Below, one piece after another: positions 8,414 through 15,506 of a stretch of DNA of 64,000 nt. Within the stretch, counting starts at the first letter, position 1; every line of letters starts with the position of its first letter. The stretch covers positions 1,155,945 to 1,219,944 of the forward strand of contig NZ_PJIM01000002.1 in NCBI RefSeq assembly GCF_002929295.1, given 5' to 3'. The position numbers and the translations under genes were made by a program. This stretch comes from Arthrobacter sp. SX1312. GTDB lineage: Bacteria; Actinomycetota; Actinomycetes; Actinomycetales; Micrococcaceae. The notes under the pieces were generated by a model. That model saw nothing but the letters and a program-made list of their open reading frames with translations. It was not told the origin of the DNA and ran no database searches.

Positions 8414-9340
8414 ATGGCACTCGTCACAGACACCCCACACCGGCAGGGCGGCCAGAAGGCCCGCAGTTCGGCATCGCGGAACCGGGCCCGCAACGGCGGC
8501 CCACGCATCGGCTCGCACATCTTCCTGCTCATCCTGGTCATCTACTTCATCACCCCCCTCTGGTGGCTGACGGTCGCGAGCACCAAGGACACCGCCGGAT
8601 TGTTCGGAGGAAGCGGCGGACCGCTCTGGTTCGACGACGAGTTCCACTTCGTCAGCAACATCCAGGGCCTGTTCGAACGCCAGGACGGCATCTACTGGCG
8701 CTGGCTCGGCAACTCCTTCCTGTACGCGATCTCGGGAGGGGTGGGAGCGACGATCCTCGCCGTCCTCGCGGGGTACGGTTTCGCCAAGTACGACTTCCGC
8801 GGCCGCGGAGCCTTCTTCGGGATCCTCCTCGGAGCGGTCATGGTGCCACTCACCGCGCTGGTCATCCCCACGTTCGTGCTCCTGAGCTCGGTGGGCCTGG
8901 TGAACACCATCTGGGCCGTCATCCTGCCGTCCCTGCTCAGCCCCTTCGGCGTCTACCTCATGAGGGTCTTCGCCCAGGAAGCCGTGCCGGACGAGTTGCT
9001 CGACGCCGCCAGGATCGACGGTGCGGGGGAGCTCCGCACCTTCTTCCAGATCGCCCTGCCGCTGCTGCGGCCGGCCATCGTCACCGTCCTCCTCCTCTCC
9101 GTCGTCGGGACCTGGAACAACTTCTTCCTGCCGCTGGCGGTCCTCAGCGACCCGCTGCTGCTCCCCGTCACGGTCGGGCTGAACGGCTGGCAGGCGCTCT
9201 CGAACGCCGGCAGCGGCGGTGAGGCGCTGTGGAACCTGATCACCACGGGTGCCTTCATCTCGATCATCCCGCTGATCATCGCCTTCCTGTCCCTCCAGAA
9301 GTACTGGCAGGGCGGGCTGTCGCTGGGCTCGCTCAAGTAG
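8414..9340 (+). CDS. Sugar ABC transporter permease, MalG-like
   Basis: The 308 aa protein has about six membrane helices and the EAA-type loop L-D-A-A-R-I-D-G-A-G-E near residue 195. This is the second, MalG/UgpE-class subunit that pairs with the preceding permease. The first 30 residues are basic and disordered-looking, as in actinobacterial relatives. The arabinofuranosidase gene follows after 47 bases and appears to be in the same transcript. Confidence 0.9.
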   Translation: MALVTDTPHRQGGQKARSSASRNRARNGGPRIGSHIFLLILVIYFITPLWWLTVASTKDTAGLFGGSGGPLWFDDEFHFVSNIQGLFERQDGIYWRWLGNSFLYAISGGVGATILAVLAGYGFAKYDFRGRGAFFGILLGAVMVPLTALVIPTFVLLSSVGLVNTIWAVILPSLLSPFGVYLMRVFAQEAVPDELLDAARIDGAGELRTFFQIALPLLRPAIVTVLLLSVVGTWNNFFLPLAVLSDPLLLPVTVGLNGWQALSNAGSGGEALWNLITTGAFISIIPLIIAFLSLQKYWQGGLSLGSLK

Positions 9341-9387
9341 CCCGCACGCCTCTCCACGCCACGACACCCACCAGAGAAAGCAGCCCC

Positions 9388-10896
9388 ATGCAGAACGCAC
9401 GCCTCACGCTGGACCCCCACTTCGCAGTCGGGCCCATCAACCGCAACATCTTCGGCGGCTTCGTCGAACATCTCGGCCGCCACGTCTACGACGGCATCCA
9501 CGAGCCCGGGCATGCCACGGCCGACGACGAGGGCTTCCGGCAGGACGTCATCGACCTGGTCCGCGAGATGGGTGTCTCGACCATCCGGTACCCCGGAGGC
9601 AATTTCGTCTCGGGGTTCCGGTGGGAGGACAGCGTGGGGCCCCGTGAGGAGCGCCCCACGCGGCTGGACCTGGCCTGGCATTCGACCGAGACCAACCAGG
9701 TGGGCCTGCACGAATTCGCATCCTGGCTGCGGAAGGTCGACAGCGATCTCATGCTCGCCGTGAACCTCGGCACCCGCGGCACCCTCGAGGCCCTGGAACT
9801 CCTCGAGTACTCCAACCTGCCCAAGGGCACCGCCCTCGCCGACCAGCGCATGGCCAACGGCCGGCCCGATCCGTTCGCCGTCAGGATCTGGTGCCTCGGC
9901 AACGAGATGGACGGCCCCTGGCAGCTCGGCCACCGCTCCGCCGAGGACTACGGCAAGCTCGCGTCCCGCACGGCGAAGGCGATGCGGCAGCTCGACCCGT
10001 CCATCGAACTCGTGGCCTGCGGCTCCTCCAGCGCGCACATGCCCACCTTCGGCGAGTGGGAGCGCGTGGTCCTCTCGCACACGTACGACGACGTCGACTA
10101 CATCTCCTGCCACGCCTACTACGAGGAGAAGGGCGGCGACCTCGGCTCCTTCCTCGCGTCCGCCGTCGACATGGACCACTTCATCGAGTCCGTCGTCGCG
10201 ACCGCCGACCACGTGAAGGCAGTCCGCGGCAGTACGAAGACCATCAACATCTCCTTCGACGAGTGGAACGTCTGGTACATCAGCCGCTTCGAGAACGTCG
10301 ACAAGATCGAGGGACTCGACAACTGGCCCGTCGCCCCACGCCTGCTGGAGGACTGCTACTCGGTGGCGGACGCCGTCGTGTTCGGCAATCTGATGATCTC
10401 GCTGCTGAAGCACGCGGACCGCGTCACCTCCGCATCGCTGGCACAGCTCGTCAACGTGATCGCCCCGATCATGACCGAGCCCGGCGGTCCTGCGTGGCGC
10501 CAGACGACCTTCTTCCCGTTCTCCATCACCTCGAAGCTGGCGCGGGGCTCCGTCCTCGAGCTCAAGCTCGACGCCGGTACGTATGAGACCGGCGAGTACG
10601 GCGTCGTGCCCCTCGTGGACGCCGTGGCCACGCACGACGCGACGGGCGCCGCCGCCGTGTTCCTCGTCAACCGGTCGCAGACCGAGGAGACGACCGTGAC
10701 CATCGATGTCGCGGCGCTCCCCGGAATCACCGGGGTGACCGCGGAGTCGCTGTACGATACGGACGTATATGCCCGGAACACTCTCGAGGAGCCCGACCGC
10801 GTGACCATGAGACCGAACACCTCCGCCAAGCTCGACGGCGGCGCCGTCACCATCACGCTCCCGCCCGTCTCCTGGACGGCCGTAGCCCTCGCATGA
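9388..10896 (+). CDS. Intracellular alpha-L-arabinofuranosidase, GH51
   Basis: The 502 aa protein starts at the ATG at 9388, where the family-typical N-terminal strand begins and an AGAGAAAG ribosome site sits just upstream. It has the GH51 catalytic pair: acid/base Glu173 in C-L-G-N-E-M-D-G-P-W and nucleophile Glu292 in S-F-D-E-W-N-V-W. The R-Y-P-G-G-N-F motif near residue 68 lines the active site. A beta-sandwich domain follows from about residue 380. It lacks a signal peptide, so it acts inside the cell on imported arabino-oligosaccharides, releasing L-arabinose. Its stop overlaps the next start by four bases (ATGA). Confidence 0.94.
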   Translation: MQNARLTLDPHFAVGPINRNIFGGFVEHLGRHVYDGIHEPGHATADDEGFRQDVIDLVREMGVSTIRYPGGNFVSGFRWEDSVGPREERPTRLDLAWHSTETNQVGLHEFASWLRKVDSDLMLAVNLGTRGTLEALELLEYSNLPKGTALADQRMANGRPDPFAVRIWCLGNEMDGPWQLGHRSAEDYGKLASRTAKAMRQLDPSIELVACGSSSAHMPTFGEWERVVLSHTYDDVDYISCHAYYEEKGGDLGSFLASAVDMDHFIESVVATADHVKAVRGSTKTINISFDEWNVWYISRFENVDKIEGLDNWPVAPRLLEDCYSVADAVVFGNLMISLLKHADRVTSASLAQLVNVIAPIMTEPGGPAWRQTTFFPFSITSKLARGSVLELKLDAGTYETGEYGVVPLVDAVATHDATGAAAVFLVNRSQTEETTVTIDVAALPGITGVTAESLYDTDVYARNTLEEPDRVTMRPNTSAKLDGGAVTITLPPVSWTAVALA

Positions 10897-11810
10897 ACCG
10901 CCAGGCTCCCATCGAATACCGGATCCAGGGTGGCGGGTACACGGCCGTCGTCCTCGGGCTCGGCGCAGCCGTCCGCGAACTCACCCATGACGGCCGTCCG
11001 CTCGTGGTCGGGTTCGGTGCACAGGAGGCGATGCCCAACTTCCGCGGCGCCTTCGTCGCCCCGTGGCCGAACCGCATCGGGGACGGTCGGTACGCGTTCG
11101 ACGGCGCCCACTACGAGCTGCCGATCAACGAGCCCGAGCGCGGCGCGGCCCTCCACGGGCTCGTCTTCGACGTCCCCTGGTCGCTCGTGGAGCACACCGG
11201 GTCCTCCGTCACGCTCGCGTGCGTTATCGAGCCGGTCGCGGCCTACCCCTTCGAGGTGGCCCTCGAAGTGCGCTTCAGCGTCAGCGGTGGGGGCTTCAGG
11301 ACGGACGTCACGGCCCTCAACACCGGTGGTCGGCGCGCGCCCTACGGCGTCTGCCCGCACCCGTATCTCGTCGCCGGGCCGTCGCCCCTCGACGCCTGGG
11401 TGCTCGAACTTCCCGCGGCCACGGTCCTGACGGTCACGCCCGACCGGCTGCTACCCGTGGCGAAGGAGGCCGTCGCCGGGACGCCGTTCGACTTCCGGAC
11501 GGCCCACGCGCTCGGCGACGTGCAGATCGACCACGCGTTCACCGACCTGGAGCGCGACGCCGCCGGCCGTGCCATGGTGCGGGTCACCGACCCGACCCAC
11601 GGCACCGGGACGGCCATGGTGTGGGACGGGAGCTGCCCGTGGGTCCAGATCCACACGGCTGACCTGCCGCTGAAGCCGGAGAGCACGCGCCTCGGTCTCG
11701 CCGTCGAACCCATGACCTGCCCGCCGGATGCCTTCAACACGGGCGAGGACCTGATCGTCCTCGAGCCCGGGGCGACCCACCGGACGGGCTGGACCATCTC
11801 GGCCCTGTAG
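10893..11810 (+). CDS. Aldose 1-epimerase family protein
   Basis: This 305 aa protein has the galactose-mutarotase-like fold. Recognisable pieces are P-N-R-I-G-D-G-R-Y near residue 60, A-L-H-G-L-V-F with a catalytic-type histidine, and H-P-Y-L-V-A-G before the second half. The start overlaps the GH51 stop, so the two are probably co-translated. Its likely role is to interconvert the anomers of L-arabinose released by the GH51 enzyme. It is the last gene of the arabinoside operon. Confidence 0.88.
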   Translation: MNRQAPIEYRIQGGGYTAVVLGLGAAVRELTHDGRPLVVGFGAQEAMPNFRGAFVAPWPNRIGDGRYAFDGAHYELPINEPERGAALHGLVFDVPWSLVEHTGSSVTLACVIEPVAAYPFEVALEVRFSVSGGGFRTDVTALNTGGRRAPYGVCPHPYLVAGPSPLDAWVLELPAATVLTVTPDRLLPVAKEAVAGTPFDFRTAHALGDVQIDHAFTDLERDAAGRAMVRVTDPTHGTGTAMVWDGSCPWVQIHTADLPLKPESTRLGLAVEPMTCPPDAFNTGEDLIVLEPGATHRTGWTISAL

Positions 11811-11913
11811 GACCGGCGGAGGTCCTGCTGCGCCCTCTCGCCGCCGCGGGGAACTCTGGTCCCGTCCGGCGTTCGCGGGTACGGTACCCCCAGGCACGGT
11901 GAGGAGGCCCGGC

Positions 11914-12174
11914 ATGGACGACCAGGACATCCTGTCCACCATCCGCTCCCTCGTGGAGGAGGAGCACCGGCTCCGGCAGAACGCCGCCACCAGCGTCCGG
12001 GGCCACGAGAACGAGGGACGCCTGCGCCGCATCGAGGAGAGCCTGGACCAGTGCTGGGACCTGCTGCGGCAGCGCCGGGCCAAGAAGGAGTACGGCGAGA
12101 ACCCCGATGGGGCGTCCGTCCGCCCGGTCAGCCAGGTGGAGGGCTACTGGCCCCGGTCGAGGGGCCGGTCCTAG
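11914..12174 (+). CDS. DUF2630 family small helical protein
   Basis: The 86 aa protein begins MDDQDILSTIRSLVEEEHRLR, which matches the short DUF2630 family of actinobacteria. GTGAGGAGG just upstream supports the ATG at 11914 over an earlier start at 11899. It is charged and mostly helical, probably two antiparallel helices, with an arginine-rich end. No function is known for the family. It is a single gene, about 100 bases after the arabinoside operon. Confidence 0.72.
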   Translation: MDDQDILSTIRSLVEEEHRLRQNAATSVRGHENEGRLRRIEESLDQCWDLLRQRRAKKEYGENPDGASVRPVSQVEGYWPRSRGRS

Positions 12175-12191
12175 GGCTGCGGGAAGGGAGT

Positions 12192-12509
12192 TCACCCCAG
12201 GAGCTGGTCGAGGGTGACGAAGCCGTGACCGGCGCTGCTGATCCGATCGACGACCCGGGCCAGTGCGTCGGCGCCGAGGGTGCTGCCGTCGTCCGGGCGG
12301 GCTCCGGCATGCATGGGGACGATCTCGCCGGGCTGGAGTCCGCCGAGCACCCGGGCGGTGACCGTCTGCGTGCTGATGCCACCACTGGCGCCCTTCCAAC
12401 CCAGGGTGTCCACGGTCCACCGGACGGCGACCTACCCCCGGTCGTCCACCGCGGCGATCGTCCTCGCGTCCCGATCGCCGAAGGGGAAGCGGAAGAACGG
12501 ACGGGGTCG
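12192..12509 (-). pseudogene. Decayed polysaccharide deacetylase (NodB-type) remnant
   Basis: One minus-strand frame reads P-F-F-R-F-P-F-G-D-R-D-A-R-T from about 12500, continues A-A-V-D-D-R-G, hits an in-frame TAG at 12432-12434 where a Tyr codon would be expected, and resumes V-A-V-R-W-T-V-D-T-L-G-W-K-G through to a stop at 12192. This is the C-terminal half of a NodB polysaccharide deacetylase, ending in the family's I-V-P-M-H-A and G-F-V-T-L-D-Q-L-L pieces. The N-terminal half with the T-F-D-D-G motif is missing and is replaced by the neighbouring acetyltransferase gene, so the gene is both truncated and interrupted. Confidence 0.82.
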
Positions 12510-12533
12510 GCGCCGGCCCGGGAGGGCTGCCGA

Positions 12534-13103
12534 TCAGTGCAGGATGCGCTGGTACAGCAGGTGGTCCTGCCAGGACCCGGCGATGCGGAGGTAGGACGGC
12601 GCCGTCCCGATGAGCGTGAATCCGGCCCGTCGCAGGACGGTCGTCCACGCGGTGTTGTGCGGCAGGACGGACGCCTGGACGCGATGCAGTCCCAGTTCGT
12701 CCCGGGCATGCCGCAGCACGTCCTGCAGGGCCGTCGAGCAGACGCCCCGACCCTGCATCCATCGGGCCACCCAGTAGCCGACATGGGCGCTGAGGAACGG
12801 ACCATGGACGATGCCGGAGAGAGTCATCGTGCCGATGATCCGTTCCTCCGTCGCCAGGACCCACGGCATGTCGGTGCCCGCCGCCCGGCCTTCGAGCCGC
12901 CGGGCGATCTGCTCCGCCTGGCCCGCCTCGGTGAAGAAGCCGTCCTCCCGCAGGGGTTCCCACGGCGCGAGGTGCTCCCGGTTGTCCCGGTACGCCTGTG
13001 CGAGTGCGGCCGCGTCCGTCGCCCTCAAGGGGCGCAGGCTCACGCCTGATGGGAAGGTGGGTGGGGGCACCCGGTAACTGTAGTCCGCGGTGCCCGGTGC
13101 CAC
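12534..13103 (-). CDS. GNAT N-acetyltransferase, RimJ/RimL type
   Basis: The 189 aa protein has the RimJ-like GNAT layout: L-R-P-L-R-A-T-D-A near the start, V-G-Y-W-V-A-R and the acetyl-CoA loop Q-G-R-G-V-C, then A-S-V-L-P-H-N near residue 148. The family acetylates N-termini of ribosomal proteins or other amines; the target here is unknown. Downstream is the deacetylase remnant. The gene is monocistronic. Confidence 0.85.
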   Translation of the reverse strand: MAPGTADYSYRVPPPTFPSGVSLRPLRATDAAALAQAYRDNREHLAPWEPLREDGFFTEAGQAEQIARRLEGRAAGTDMPWVLATEERIIGTMTLSGIVHGPFLSAHVGYWVARWMQGRGVCSTALQDVLRHARDELGLHRVQASVLPHNTAWTTVLRRAGFTLIGTAPSYLRIAGSWQDHLLYQRILH

Positions 13104-13251
13104 CGGTCAGGGCGGGAAGCGGCGGAGAGGATGACGCACGGACGGGACCCGGGCCATCCGTGAGGCGACGCCCACGGACGCGGCCGACTTCGCGCACGCC
13201 CAGGGGATACCGGCCCTTCCGGCCGCTTTTCCGCGCTGCCAGACTGTCCCC

Positions 13252-13659
13252 ATGGCCGGAGCCCCTGATGCCCGTATCGACGACTACATCGCCGCGCTGC
13301 CCGGCTGGCAGCAGGAGATCTGCCGCACCGTCCGCCGGTTGGTGCACGAGGCCGATCCGGACGTCGAGGAGACGATCAAGCGCACCCGCCAGCCCTACTT
13401 CGTGCTCCAGGGCAACGTGTGTGCCCTCCTCGCCGCCAGGGACCACGTCAACGTCTTCCTCTACGACGGCGGCCTCGCGCCCGATCCGCACGGCATCATC
13501 ACGGGTGGCCACGGCAATGTGACCGGACGGACGATCGCTCTCCACGAGGATCGTCCCGTGAACGAGGACGCACTCCGGGAGATCTTCCGGGCCATCATCG
13601 CGGACAACCGCGCCGGCGGTTGGCGCAGCATCACCAAGCGTGCAAACCTAGGCGGATGA
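13252..13659 (+). CDS. DUF1801 domain-containing protein (YdhG-like)
   Basis: The 135 aa protein begins D-D-Y-I-A-A-L-P-G-W and contains E-E-T-I-K-R-T-R-Q-P-Y-F and H-V-N-V-F-L-Y-D, typical of the DUF1801/YdhG fold. The function is unknown. Its stop overlaps the start of the dienelactone hydrolase gene (ATGA at 13656-13659), making it the first gene of a four-gene coupled operon with the fluoride channel genes. Confidence 0.8.
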   Translation: MAGAPDARIDDYIAALPGWQQEICRTVRRLVHEADPDVEETIKRTRQPYFVLQGNVCALLAARDHVNVFLYDGGLAPDPHGIITGGHGNVTGRTIALHEDRPVNEDALREIFRAIIADNRAGGWRSITKRANLGG

Positions 13660-14402
13660 GCCCGCTCCAGGACATCCCGACCACCACCGGCCCCCTCTCG
13701 GCCTACGTGGCGCGACCCGACGGACCGGTGCGGGGCGGCCTCGTCCTCATCCACGAGGTGTGGGGGCTCGTCTCCCACACCCGCGATGTCGCGGACCGGT
13801 TCGCCCGCGAAGGCTACGTCGTCGTCGCCCCTGATCTCCTGGCCGATCACGGCATCGCGGAGGAGGACGGCGCGCGGCTCGGCGAGGCCCTCATGGGGCC
13901 GGACGAGGAGACGCGCAACGAGGCACAGCCGACGTTCCGCGCCCTTCTCGCACCGCTGCGGGATCCCGCGTTCGGGGCGCTCACCACGGAGCGCGTCCGG
14001 GCGTGCTTCACCTTCCTGCACGACGACGGCGAGGTGGCAGGACGCGTGGGCATCACCGGGTTCTGCTTCGGCGGGACCTACAGCTTCTCGCTCGCCGTCC
14101 ACGAGCCGCGTCTGCTCGCCTGCGTGCCGTTCTACGGTCACGCGGACTTCTCCGGCGAGGAGCTGTCCCGCATCACGGCGCCCGTCCTCGCCTTCTACGG
14201 GGAGGAGGACGAGGGCCTGATCACCGGCCTGCCCGCACTCGAGACGGCGATGGCGGAGGCGGGCGTCGACTTCACCGCCGCGGTGTACCCGGGGGCAGGG
14301 CACGCGTTCTTCAACGACTCGAACCGCTTCGCCTACCGCCCCGAAGCGGCCCAGGACGCATGGGCCCGGACCCTGGACTTCCTCGCCCGGTACGTTGCCT
14401 GA
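13656..14402 (+). CDS. Dienelactone hydrolase family protein
   Basis: This 248 aa alpha/beta hydrolase has the dienelactone-hydrolase triad: nucleophile Cys137 in G-F-C-F-G-G, Asp185 in G-E-E-D-E-G and His216 in G-A-G-H-A-F-F. Glu33 in I-H-E-V-W-G is the conserved glutamate that activates the cysteine. The start at 13656 overlaps the previous stop and gives a complete N-terminus. Classical members open dienelactones from chlorocatechol breakdown; many relatives have other ester or haloacid substrates. It is followed, with an 8-base overlap, by fluoride channel genes. Confidence 0.9.
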   Translation: MSPLQDIPTTTGPLSAYVARPDGPVRGGLVLIHEVWGLVSHTRDVADRFAREGYVVVAPDLLADHGIAEEDGARLGEALMGPDEETRNEAQPTFRALLAPLRDPAFGALTTERVRACFTFLHDDGEVAGRVGITGFCFGGTYSFSLAVHEPRLLACVPFYGHADFSGEELSRITAPVLAFYGEEDEGLITGLPALETAMAEAGVDFTAAVYPGAGHAFFNDSNRFAYRPEAAQDAWARTLDFLARYVA

Positions 14403-14868
14403 TCCGCAGGGCCCCGGCCGTCACCCTCGGGGTGAGGCACCACCCCACCTCCGGCCCGGGTACCTCGGGCTGGTGTTCCTCGGCGGCATGGGCGGGACCC
14501 TCGCGCGGTTCGGGCTGTCCGAGGTCCTCCCGACCCCTGCGGGTCTGCCGGTCGGGATCTTCCTGATCAACATCGCGGGAGCGTTCGCCCTCGGTCTGCT
14601 CCTCGAGGCCCTGGCACGCAGGGGACCCGATGCGGGCCGGCGCCGGGGGCTGCGGCTCCTCCTCGGCACCGGATTCCTCGGCGGCTTCACCACCTACAGC
14701 GCGCTCGCCGTCGATTCCGCGCTCCTTGTGGGCGGCGGACGGGTTGCGGCGGGACTGGGGTACCTCGCGGTGTCCGTCCTCGTGGGGCTCGGGGCGACGG
14801 TGCTCGGGATCGCGGCGGGCAGCCTGGTCCGCCGTCGGTCGTCAGGTCTCGCCGGAGGGCGGGCGTGA
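14395..14868 (+). CDS. crcB: Fluoride channel subunit FluC/CrcB, first copy
   Basis: The 157 aa protein has four membrane helices and the Fluc signatures G-G-M-G-G-T-L-A-R-F, the pore asparagine segment N-I-A-G-A-F, and G-F-L-G-G-F-T-T-Y-S. The only good start is a TTG at 14395 inside the end of the hydrolase gene, giving about 25 extra residues before the first helix; a shorter form cannot be ruled out. Fluc channels export fluoride as antiparallel dimers. In actinobacteria two different subunits, encoded side by side as here, usually form a heterodimer. Confidence 0.92.
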   Translation: MPDPQGPGRHPRGEAPPHLRPGYLGLVFLGGMGGTLARFGLSEVLPTPAGLPVGIFLINIAGAFALGLLLEALARRGPDAGRRRGLRLLLGTGFLGGFTTYSALAVDSALLVGGGRVAAGLGYLAVSVLVGLGATVLGIAAGSLVRRRSSGLAGGRA

Positions 14869-15260
14869 GCGTCGGGGTGGTGCTTGCGCTCGGCGTCGCG
14901 GGCGGGGTGGGCGCGGTGGCACGCTTCGTGCTCGACGGCGTCATCCGGGCCCCACTCCGGGGCGTGGTCCCCATCGGGACCATGACCGTCAATATCACCG
15001 GTTCATTCCTGCTCGGTCTCCTCACCGCGCTCGGGATGGTCAGTGTCCTCACGCCCGAGTGGATCCTGATCTGCGGCGGCGGCTTCCTCGGCGGCTACAC
15101 CACCTTCAGCACGGCGAGCAGCGAAACGGTCCGTCTGCTGCAGGCGGACCGCATCGGCGCCGCAGTGCTCGCGGGAGCGGGCACGGCACTGGCGGCGCTC
15201 GCGGCAGCCGCGTCGGGTCTGTGGGTAGGTTTCCTCGTGGCCGGGCTGGGCGGGAACTGA
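14865..15260 (+). CDS. crcB: Fluoride channel subunit FluC/CrcB, second copy
   Basis: The 131 aa protein has four membrane helices and G-G-V-G-A-V-A-R-F, N-I-T-G-S-F and G-F-L-G-G-Y-T-T-F-S motifs. It starts with GTG at 14865, overlapping the first copy's stop by four bases. The pair differ enough to be heterodimer partners of one dual-topology fluoride channel. It is the last gene of the DUF1801-hydrolase-channel operon. No fluoride riboswitch is apparent upstream of either copy. Confidence 0.93.
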   Translation: MSVGVVLALGVAGGVGAVARFVLDGVIRAPLRGVVPIGTMTVNITGSFLLGLLTALGMVSVLTPEWILICGGGFLGGYTTFSTASSETVRLLQADRIGAAVLAGAGTALAALAAAASGLWVGFLVAGLGGN

Positions 15261-15362
15261 AGTCCGTCGGCGGGCGCGGCCGAAACCGCCGGACGGGCCG
15301 AACCGCCGGACGGACCGAAGCTGATGGGCGGGAGCTGAAGTCCGTCGGCGGGCGGGGCCGAA
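15252..15362. repeat. 33-bp direct repeat overlapping the end of the second crcB
   Basis: The 33 bases at 15252-15284 recur at 15330-15362 with two mismatches. The first copy includes the last codons and stop of the second crcB gene; the second lies in the gap. Between them are two near copies of a CCGAACCGCCGGACGG-like unit. This looks like slippage duplication of the gene end. Confidence 0.7.
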
Positions 15363-15447
15363 GCGGACAGGCAGGCAGGACCGAAGGGCCGGCGCCAGGG
15401 TGGCGCAGTGACCGCGGCGCTCGCAGTCCGTCGGCCGGAGCGAGCCC

Positions 15448-15503
15448 GGGTCATGCCGCCCGGGTCATGCCGCCCCGGATCATTCGGCCGGGTCATGCCG
15501 CCC
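15448..15503. repeat. 14-bp tandem repeat, four units
   Basis: The unit GGGTCATGCCGCCC occurs at 15448, 15462 and 15490. A diverged unit, CGGATCATTCGGCC, sits in register at 15476. The array stops three bases before the end of the HNH gene. It has no spacers, so it is a minisatellite and not CRISPR. Apart from this and the 33-bp repeat, the 15261-15506 gap shows no gene. Confidence 0.8.
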
Positions 15504-15506
15504 TCG

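Noticed and set aside
7505-9400. A 631-codon minus-strand frame opposite the sugar permeases
   Set aside because: Low-complexity acidic/basic composition without motifs; it is a shadow of the two permease genes.
14300-14394. A fluoride riboswitch before crcB
   Set aside because: The crcB start lies inside the hydrolase gene, and no fluoride-switch core was seen there or before the operon.
15448-15503. Possible CRISPR array
   Set aside because: The 14-bp units are directly adjacent with no spacers and no cas genes are present; it is a minisatellite.
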